Positions 10,775 to 19,700 of a stretch of DNA of 64,000 nucleotides are shown piece after piece. The stretch comes from JAPORK01 sp026710285 (GTDB lineage: Bacteria > Pseudomonadota > Gammaproteobacteria > Pseudomonadales > Endozoicomonadaceae). Within the stretch, counting starts at the first letter, position 1. Each line of letters opens with the position of its first letter. Made by a program: the position numbers and the translations under genes. The notes beneath the pieces were generated by a model that saw only the letters and a list, made by a program, of their open reading frames with translations, searched no databases and was not told where the DNA came from. Location of the stretch: contig OZ241746.1 of assembly GCA_965201045.1 (NCBI GenBank), forward strand, positions 5,456,001 through 5,520,000, given 5' to 3'.

Positions 10775-11073
10775 TGCGTTTCTTTGGCGAAGAAGACCGT
10801 TGCCTTTTTTAGTATTTCTTTCTCCATTTTCAGGCGTTTATTTTCTGCTTTTAACTGCCTTATTTCGGTCTGCTCCGGAGTAAGTTTACCATTACCACGA
10901 AAAGCCTGACCATCACTATCTGCCTGATACTCACGTACCCAACGACCAAGCATTGGAGCACGAATTCCCAAACTTCGGGCAGCTTCTTCACGTGAATAAC
11001 CCTGATCAATAACAAGGGAAATAGCATCTAATTTAAATTCTTTTGAATATTTTTTACGTATACCTGTTGTCAT
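10771..11073 (-). CDS. IS3-family transposase OrfA
   Basis: The 100-residue protein has an N-terminal helix-turn-helix (KKYSKEFKLDAISLVIDQGY, then SREEAARSLGIRAPMLGRWV). A leucine-zipper-like coiled coil follows (LTPEQTEIRQLKAENKRLKM) and the family ending EKEILKKATVFFAKE. It binds the IS ends and contributes the N-terminal part of the OrfAB transposase. A slippery A6G heptamer lies near its 3' end. The gene appears complete. Confidence 0.92.
   Translation of the reverse strand: MTTGIRKKYSKEFKLDAISLVIDQGYSREEAARSLGIRAPMLGRWVREYQADSDGQAFRGNGKLTPEQTEIRQLKAENKRLKMEKEILKKATVFFAKETQ
10804..10810 (-). promoter_or_regulatory. programmed -1 frameshift site A AAA AAG in IS3 orfA
   Basis: The minus strand reads CTA AAA AAG GCA in the orfA frame, a perfect X XXY YYZ slippery heptamer. 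A -1 slip continues as Gly-Asn-Gly-Leu-Leu-Arg and runs in frame into the second codon of orfB, giving a fused OrfAB. Such heptamers are the standard frameshift signal of IS3-family elements. Confidence 0.85.
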
Positions 11074-11125
11074 TTTATCTCTCCAGTTTTGGATATATTA
11101 TATACCTTAACTGGGTTGGTAGGTT

Positions 11126-11758
11126 TCAAGGTACCACATCACTATTTCTTTTCAGGTAACGCTTTACCAGAATGGAAAACCAAATTTCAATCTGATTGAG
11201 CCAGGATGCATGTTTTGGAGTATAGTGAAACACAATTTTATGTGTTGGATCACTCAGATAATCAGAACGACTCTGCATATTTTTTAGAATGCCAGACTTA
11301 CCTTTTTCTCCCAACTCTTCTGCTGGCGTATTTTCTATTGATGCTACGATTTTTACAGCAGCTTCTGACATATGTGTATTCAAATTGTCTGCTATAATGT
11401 GCCAACCTGAAGCATTAGGATCACTCTCTAATAATTTATTCAGCCATTTTGCAAAATCTTGTTCAGTTCGGGTTTCGCTAACCAGTGGAATAATCTCACC
11501 TGTTACCACATTCATGCCAGCCAACAATGTTTGTGTTCCATGACGGATATATTCATAGTCTCGTCTGACGGTTTTTCCTGGTTTTATCGGTTTATCAGGT
11601 GTGGCTGGCTGACGTGCCTGTATGCCTGTTTTTTCATCAAAAGAAATTGTGTGTATACCTGCCTCAGCACGCTCTGGTGAAGTATGATAAGTTTCGCAAA
11701 CATTAGCACATTTTTCCTTAAAGTTTTCATCCTTTGGTGTGTCTACCCAATACTTCAT
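11126..11758 (-). pseudogene. IS630-family transposase, catalytic part (3' end replaced by IS3)
   Basis: The DDE_3-type catalytic domain shows the first Asp in HTISFDEKTGIQA, the second in WHIIADNLNTH and the Glu in ASWLNQIEIWFSIL. The sequence is undamaged up to KRYLKRNS, where the nested IS3 substitutes DVVP and a stop for the native FTSKKT ending seen in the other copy (51085). The ATG at 11758 is probably not a real start: the frame continues upstream as ADIRPDKMKYW and overlaps the end of the N-terminal frame, consistent with a frameshift-made fusion. Confidence 0.82.
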
Positions 11759-11762
11759 TTTA

Positions 11763-12227
11763 TCAGGACGAATATCCGCCTGATTTTAAAAAACGACCTA
11801 TCTGGCGTTGTGAAATATTTTCTACAATACCTTCTTTTATCACTGCTTTTGCCAGTGCATTTTGTGACCAGTGACTCAATATATATCCATAGTCTTTCGG
11901 ATTTTTGCAGGCTAAAGCCATGATTTCGCAAACTTGTTCAGCTGTAAATTTAGGTGGATGACCGGGGCGGGGAGCATCTTTCAAACGTTCACAAACAGAC
12001 AGTTCTTCTGCCTGACTAATCCAGCGTCTCCGCCAGAGTCTTACCATTGAACGGCTGCATCTTAGCTCTCTAACTGAAGCTTTGATACCTACACCTTTTG
12101 CTGCCAGCAAAATAATTTTTGCTCTTTCCACTAAAGACTGGGAGCTACTGCGTTTTCTAATGATTAAATTAAGTTCATTACACTGTTCTTCTGTAAGAGT
12201 AATGTCTTGTGCCTGTTCTGAATACAT
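11763..12227 (-). CDS. IS630-family transposase, N-terminal DNA-binding part
   Basis: The 154-residue protein has two helix-turn-helix modules. The first is around VGIKASVRELRCSRSMVRLW, and the second runs from the linker RPGHPPKFT to SQRQIGRFLK. It is preceded by AAGG close to the ATG. At RFLK the reading frame must move +1 to continue as QADIRPDKMKYW and reach the catalytic half. The same junction, with the same bases (cgttttttaaaatcaggc), exists in the copy at 50410, so it is either a programmed frameshift or an ancestral defect. It helps recognise the IS ends. Confidence 0.85.
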   Translation of the reverse strand: MYSEQAQDITLTEEQCNELNLIIRKRSSSQSLVERAKIILLAAKGVGIKASVRELRCSRSMVRLWRRRWISQAEELSVCERLKDAPRPGHPPKFTAEQVCEIMALACKNPKDYGYILSHWSQNALAKAVIKEGIVENISQRQIGRFLKSGGYSS

Positions 12228-12297
12228 CCTTGTTTTCCTTAATTTTATTTTCTATTTGGTAAAGTGTTAGGAAAACATATTTTAAAAGGGTTGTAAA

Positions 12298-15200
12298 TCA
12301 TAGCTTAGAAGCACTAGTGATTTTTTCATTTATAAGTGCACCGCCACAGTAGAACAAATAGCTGATACCTTGCACACTTTTTTCCATCACTTCCTGTCCG
12401 TTACCATCATAGTTGTAATTGCTCTGTTTTCCTGTGGATGAAATGACCCGGGTGACTTCATTTAATGTATTGTAAGCAATATGATTATTTTGTCCGTCCA
12501 CTGTCATATTGCCAACATGATCATAAGTTAAATGTTGTATAACCGGTTTGCTTTGACTCCATGCAGTACTGATACTTTGGAGACGTAAAGGTACTGATAC
12601 ATCACCATAGTGATAGCTAGTTACTTTACTGATTGTTTGCTGCTGTTGTGTTGGTTGCAATATTTCCCGGACACTTGCAAGTCGGTTAAGTGGTGTGAAA
12701 GTATAATTCTGATGAATAATAACGGGGGCCTGTAGCAATTTTGAGCCGGTAAGTGATGTATCATGTGGACATAAAGGTAAACCGGCTGAACCCTGACATT
12801 GCATGCTTACCAAATTATCCAGTACATCATATTGATAATGTAGTATACCGGATTGCTGATTTTCTGTTATTTGGTGAAGCAGAATAATATTACCACTTAT
12901 ATCATAAGTTATTTTATCTTGTGATATTAACTGTTTTCCCTGGATATCAGTTATCTGGTCTTTCTTTTCCCACGAATTATAATGAAATATACGATGCATA
13001 CCACTGCCATAATTAATATATTTTATACGGGAAAAATCATCATAAGTGGGCACAGATAATGCTTCAGTGTGATTACTTTGATATGACTGATAAATAACAC
13101 GGGCAACACGTCCGAGCCAGTCATATTGGGTATTTGTTTTATTGCCGGAAATATCTGTCGTACTTATAACACGCCGGTTATTATCATACTTCCATTGCAG
13201 CTTATAATCAGGATAACTGTTTTTTCCTGTGAAGATTAATTGTTTAATTAACCCATCATCTCTGTAGAAATAAGTTTTAACACCTGTTATATCTGTTTTT
13301 CTTTGTACGTTTAAAGTAACAGGATTATAATAAAAAGACCATTGTTTTTTATTATTGATTGACTTACTAACAGGAAGATTTAAAAGGTTATATTGCCAGG
13401 AAAAAATATACCGGTTCGGTGTAGTAACGGTAGCAACCTGTCCATCAACCGTATAAGTATAAATAGTACGCTTTCCATCTTCTCTTGTATGCCAGATCAG
13501 TTGTCCTGCTTTGTTATAGTGAGAAGATGATAGCAGATATTGTCCTCCTGAAGCTGGATATACCCAGGATTGTATAACTTGTCCCGTCAGATTATATACT
13601 GAATGTGTCCGGTTTCCTCCAGGATCAACAGCATCGGTTAAGCGTCCCAGTGAATCATAATACTGCTTCACTATTCTGCCTGCAGGATCTTGTGCTGCAA
13701 TCTGTCGCCCAAATCCATCATAAATGATCACTGAAACTCTTGCTTCAGGTCGTTTATCACTGTTAAGACACAGTGATCTTATTGAAGGTAATGGAGAGTT
13801 AGCAGCTGGTAATATCCATTGTTTAACTGGTTTGCTAAGTATATTTGCCCGTGAAACTGAGACAACAGAACGTTCTCCCTGCTTGTTTTGCTGATAACTG
13901 ATCACACACCTGTCACTGTCATCATAATGCATCACAGCCATTTCACCATCGGGTAGATGAATTCGAACCACTCTGCCTGTGTCATCATAATCCTGTATGC
14001 TATCAAGTACTTTTGCAATTCCGGAGTTATCGATGTTATAACCACTTTGCCGGGTAATACGTCCATACTGATCATAATAGTTTTTCTGTACCGACCACCA
14101 GCGACCCGGTTGCTTTTTTCCTGCCTTACTGATAGCTTCGGTAAAGCTTTCCAAAACTCTTCCGGCACTGTCAAAAATGGTTTTTTCCTGCAGTCCATTC
14201 ACAGTAGTAATTAGCACCTGATTGAGATTTTTAGATGTCGTATAGTTGTAGTGGATACTGGCAGCAAATTCAGTACCTGTAGAACGTTCTGTTTTTATGA
14301 GCCGGTCCCACGGATCATAGTAATAACGATCACTGTCTTTTTTTTCTGCATCTGTTACCATCAGGACCTGATTTGTGAATAAACTGGTTGTAACATAATA
14401 TGATACAATGCGTTTATTTTCAGATAATTCAATGGTACTATACATCGTTTTAGTATAACTATCAGGGCTTTTTATATAGTAATAGTTTTTGCTCACACTA
14501 TCAGATGAATCAGCCTCATTTTTCTGACCAGTTAATATAATCCGTTCTAATAAACCGTACGTTAACAGATCTTGCGGATTATTGTAATAATAACGGGTGG
14601 TTGTTAGCTGTTGATTACCGGACTTCACTTTTTGACGATACAGTACAGAGAGATAACCTTTGCCCTTGTGATTGATTTTTTTTCGATAATAATTATATGT
14701 TGTGACTGGTGATGGTGAATCTGTATTGGCTTTGGTATCAGCAGGATACAGTGTTGTGGATTCCATCAGTGCAGAAAAAGGCCATTCTTTGGAAACAGCT
14801 GGGCAGGCAACATCACCATTTAGCGGGCAATAATGGTTAATCGTTATACGTTTGTAGACATCTGTTTGTTTGATAACTCTTCCCTGCGAATCATAATTCG
14901 CAGTTACTATAGTTACAGCAGGTTTATCTGCTTCATCCCCCCACACCCGGGTTATTATTTTTAAGGGAAGGCTATAGGTAGAAGGTAAATCTGCAAAAGA
15001 ACTGTGTGCACAGCCATCAGGTCGATCTGCATGACAAAAATAGTAGTGCACTGCGGACAAAATATGCCCGGTCCGATCACTGATCTGTCGCTCATCTGTC
15101 ATCAAATGATATTTATTGTAAGTACGAATTTCCCGTATAAGACCATTATCCTGCTCAGTCTGATACGTATAACTAACCGGAGCTTCAAACAAGATATCTT

Positions 15201-16350
15201 TTTGTGAATCATAGGTTGTATTCAGTTTGGAGTTAAACCCGAGATAATTATGTTCATTTATATTTGTTTTACCATATCGGAAGCGGCTGATCATCACAGG
15301 CTGATCAAAACCTGGGTCTGCAGTTTCTTTAACAACGGCACACAGCGCATGTGGTGCTGCAATGTTATATGCAGAAACTTTTATTTCATCACTGCAATTA
15401 TAAGTAATTCGACTAGTTAACCCTGTTGGGTAATCAACACCTGTCATAAAATGTTGTATATAGTGAAAATAAATACCATGATATGTATGGTCATTGAATG
15501 AAGGCAATGTGATACTGTGTATTTCATCATTTTTGTTATGAATTAATACAACAACTGGCTGACCGTTACTTCCCTGGCTAATAACAGAAATAGCGTGACG
15601 AGTTCTGCGCAATTTAATGATATGATTTTCATCATCCCTTATCCATTGCAATAGATGAGTACCGGGTACATAGCTGAAACGGACACTCCACCCATCCTGT
15701 TGCTCTAAACGCACTTCATAGCCTTTATGATTAAGTGTTTCCCGCAAACCATTGGCATACGTAATTACAAAGTGTGTACTGATATCACCCTGAATAAGCA
15801 TATCATGTAGTTTATGATACAGCGACCACCAGCGACCATCAGGCTGTTTTTTTAAACAAAAATTTTGTCCAAAAGATGTCGTTAGTTGATGTGTAACCGG
15901 ATTGAAATGGGTTAGATTCCAGCTCCAGCCTCTTCCCAGTCCATCGGGATTTGCTAAAGCACTACTACTATAATTAACTTCCAGATTAATATCAGGACCA
16001 TGCCCTAAATTACTGAGCATACTTCCTGTTTTTACATAAGCATTTAGAATACCGGTACGCGGATCAACAGTGGTTCCCCAGGTTTTTTTAAAATTAAATG
16101 CGTTTGACCATTGTGATTGTTCGCCAGTCCCCGGATAATTAACTGGTTGTTTTTTTTCTGTATTCGATGCAGAATCATAATAACTATTATTTGTCGTTTT
16201 TTTTGTAACATAATCTAAGTGATAAAAACGACTACTATTTTTATTATTTAATTTATTTTTTTCTATATAAGGTACGGCACAAGATAATTTCCCTGTATAA
16301 TATAATATCAACAAAAAATAAAAACACCGTCTTTTATATTGAGATAACAT
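12298..16350 (-). pseudogene. RHS copy 3, N-terminal fragment (IS-interrupted)
   Basis: These 1,350 codons run from the start to the IS630 insertion; the last few codons (ASKL) are read from the IS end. The signal peptide is of the second leader type shared with copy 5 (MLSQYKRRCFYFLLILYYTG, cleavage near KLSCA). It is followed by the variable stretch and the conserved shell (SQWSNAFNFKKTWGTTVDPR). YD repeats continue to GGALINEKITS, just before the RHS core. The fragment has no core and no effector domain, so an expressed product should be non-functional. Apart from the insertion the reading frame is undamaged, suggesting a recent event. Confidence 0.88.
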
Positions 16351-16751
16351 TTTATATCAATTAGTGACTATTTCGAATAAATATAAAAAAGATGGAAGTT
16401 TATTTCAAATCAGATGTTTTAGTTTAAAATAAACATATTATCACTTAAATAAATATCAATATATAAACCAGATATACTACATTGGTAATAAAATTTATTA
16501 TTTAAAAATCACAGATACTCCTTAATGCTTAAAATATTTATATTCTAAAAGTTGTTTACTTATCTTTTAATTTATATAAATATTATTTAAATAGTGAAAA
16601 TAATTCTGTCTTCATAAAACTGAAACAGATGTAATTCCAGCATAAATTATATAGCAAAATTTTATCCATTATTTTCTTGTTTCAGCAATTTTCAGGGTCA
16701 ATTAAGCAAATAGAAAGGTGGGAATATTTTTGTTAGTTTTAAGTGTATTTT
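16351..16751. other. intergenic spacer between RHS copies 4 and 3 (type B)
   Basis: This 401-base AT-rich spacer is clearly homologous to 28038-28509 and unlike the other spacers. Shared blocks include atatcaattagtgactattt, gttttagtttaaaataaaca, ttatcttttaattt and tgtcttcataa. It links a subtype-B 3' end to a type-B leader. No gene is seen, and no promoter could be placed with confidence. Confidence 0.6.
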
Positions 16752-19700
16752 TCATTTTAAAGATGCGTAACCAATAAAAATCAAGTAGTTTTCATATCCA
16801 GGAAAGTGAAGTATATCGTTGGCAAGCGTCTCACTAGTAACCTCCTTTTGTTGTATTTCGTCGATAGAGAATTCATAAACCTTAAATAATCGGCGATAAT
16901 TCATATTAAAATCTATTTTCTCTAATATGGTAGTATGATGATGACCCAGAACCCACATATATTTAGAAGGAGTACAAGAAAACAGCAAATAACCATGATG
17001 AAACATACCAACCCTAAATGGGGAACTTAATGTTTTATCCATTATCTTAGACAAAGCCTGCAGATAAAGTTTTTTTATTGAAACACTCATATCAACATCA
17101 GAGCACTGTTGTCGTACATATAAAAATTCATCCAGTTCATTTAAACTAAGAGTTTGTCTGGTTAGCATATGTGCCAATAAAATAACACCAGTATCACAGG
17201 CTACATTGATCTTAAGTATTGCACCTTGCAATGAAGTCCATGTTTTAACAACATCTTGCATGCTGTCAAGTTGGAATGTTTGGGGAAGTACATAATTATA
17301 ATAATCAAAAAATGAAAATTTAACTACTGGTTTTTCTGCCACATTAGCATGAGTATTTGATGCCACATCAGCATAAGTAAATGATCCTATCGCTGAAACA
17401 GACCTGGTGCTTGATCCAGAATTACCAGTAGCTATTGTTGAAGGATTTTCTTCAGTTTCCATCTGCTTTAATCGAAGCATCCTGGGAATAGTAAACATGT
17501 GTATTCCTTCTACCTCTTCCGCTTCATTTGTAATAGCAAAAGGCAATAAACCACTGATTCCTGCTGCAACTGAAACTGCCATTTCTGCCATACCTATAAT
17601 ATTACCTGCAACATTAATCCCTTTATTTAAAGGTATTGCTGCTGCCACAACAGGAATACTGCCTATAGCAGCTGTACCAGCCACAACACCTGCCAGAGCA
17701 GCCGTACCAGCACCGGCAGCTGCGGCTCCCATGGTGGCAACGATACATCCTGCCTGTATAACTGCTGCTGTAATATTAGCCCAGCGCTGGTGTAACGCAC
17801 TCAAACCCATTGTACTGATATAACTTGTCCATTTAAAAATCTCTCCCAGCCATCTGGGGCTGTTTCCGGACGGATCAGTATTCATTATCGGATTGTTACT
17901 TCCAAAAGTATAACCATCACCTGCAGGATCTTCACTGAGAAAATAACGCTGAGCCGGATTATACGTCCGGTTACCGTTACCTAAAAATTGCCATCCTGTA
18001 GCAGGATCTGTTCGCTCACCATCGAATTCCTGTAAAGTTTGCTGGTACAAAGGGAGGCTCTTCGTCGTTTTATGCCACACCATACCATAGGGACTGTAAA
18101 TATTACGTTGCTGTAAGCTATATTGTTGATTGTTATTTTTTCTAAAAATACCGATAATATCACCTTTATAACTGCTTTCATAATATTCACTGATCATTCC
18201 ATCTATGCTTTTAGCCACACCCAGATAACCGGTAATGTGTGTATTCTGATCCGGACTGGTAATTTTTTCATTTATAAGTGTACCGCCACAATAGAACAAA
18301 TAGCTGATACCTTGTACACTTTTTTCCATCACTTCCTGTCCGTTACCATCATAGTTGTAATTACTCTGCTTTCCTGTGGATGAAATAACCCGAGTGACTT
18401 CATTCAGTGCATTGTAAGTAATATGATTATTTTGTCCATCCACGGTCATATTACCAACATCATCATAAGCAAAATGCTGCATAGCAGTTTTGCTTTGACT
18501 CCATGCAGTATTGATGCTTTGAAGGCGTAAAGGTACTGATACATCATCATCATAATAATAACTGGTCACTTTACTGACTGTTTGCTGTTGTTGTACAGAT
18601 TGTAATATTTCCCGAACACTTGCAAGTCGGTTAAGTGGTGTAAAAGTGTAATTCTGATGAGTAATGACGGGTGCCTGTATTATTTTTGAACCGGTAAACG
18701 ATGTATCATGTGGACATAAAGGTAAACTGGATGACCCCTGACACTGCATACTAACAAGATTATCCAGTACATCATACTGATAATGCAGTATACCTGATTG
18801 CTGATTTCCTGTTATTTGGTGGAGCCGAATAATATTACTGCTGATATCATAAGTCATTTTCCATCTTGATATTAGCTTTTTTCCCAGGGTATCGGCTATC
18901 TGATCCTTCTTTCCCCATGAATCATAATGAAGTGTACGATGCATGCCACTGCCATAATCAATGTATTTAATGCGGGAAAAATCATCATACGTGGGCACAG
19001 ATAATGCTTCAGTGTGATTACTTGGATATGACTGATAAGTAACATGGGCAATACGTCCAATCCAGTCATATTGAGTATTTATTTTATTACCGGAAATATC
19101 CGTCGTACTTATAATACGCTGGTTATTATCATACTTCCATTGCAGCTTATAATCAGAATAACTATTTTTTCCTGTAAAGATTAATTGTTTGATTAATCCA
19201 TCATCTCTGTAGAAATAAGTTTTAATACCTGTAATGTCTTTTTTTCTTTGTACACTCAAAGTGACAGGATTATAACAAATAGACCATTGTTTTTTATTAT
19301 CAACTGACTCACTAACAGGAAGATTTAAAAGATTATATTGCCAGGAAAAAATATGTCTGTCTGGTGTAATGACGGTAGCAACCTGTCCATCAATGGTATA
19401 AGTATAAACAGTGTGCTTTCCATCTTCTCCTGCATGCCAGATCAACTGCCCCGCTTTGTTATAGTCAGAAGATGATAACAGATAGTGTCCTCCTGAAGCT
19501 GGATACACCCAGGATTGTATAACTTGTCCCGTCAGATTATATACTGAATGTGCCTGGTTTCCTCCAGGATCAACAGCATCGGTTAAACGTCCCAGTGAAT
19601 CATAATATTGCCTCACTATTCTGCCAGCAGGATCTTGTGCTGCAATCTGTCGCCCAAATCCATCGTAAGTGATTACTGAAACTCTTGCTTCAGGTCGTTT

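Larger units (their letters stand above)
9868..11141 (-). mobile_element. IS3-family insertion sequence (1,274 bp)
   Basis: The ends are imperfect inverted repeats: tgatgtggtcaacc on the left, and the complement of tgatgtggtaccttg on the right. The 3-bp target duplication CTA is at 9865-9867 and 11142-11144. Deleting the element restores the IS630 sequence found intact at about 51055-51070, which confirms the boundaries. It contains overlapping orfA and orfB on the minus strand. Both look intact, so the element may still be active. Confidence 0.92.
9726..12314 (-). mobile_element. IS630-family element, split by an IS3-family insertion
   Basis: Both ends carry the inverted repeat gtgcttct(g/a)agc. 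The element is flanked by a TA dinucleotide at 9724-9725 and 12315-12316, the target duplication expected for IS630/Tc1-type elements. Without the nested IS3 it would be about 1,312 bp. It carries a two-frame DDE transposase on the minus strand. The nested IS3 removes its last codons, so it is unlikely to be autonomous. A second, truncated copy lies at 49893-51155. Confidence 0.88.

Noticed and set aside
17407..17823. Ala-rich plus-strand open frame opposite RHS copy 4 (similar ones at 23125-23559, 35011-35412 and 3115-3348)
   Set aside because: It is the antisense of the conserved Ala/Gly-rich hydrophobic segment and recurs only because that segment is repeated. No ribosome site or independent conservation is seen.
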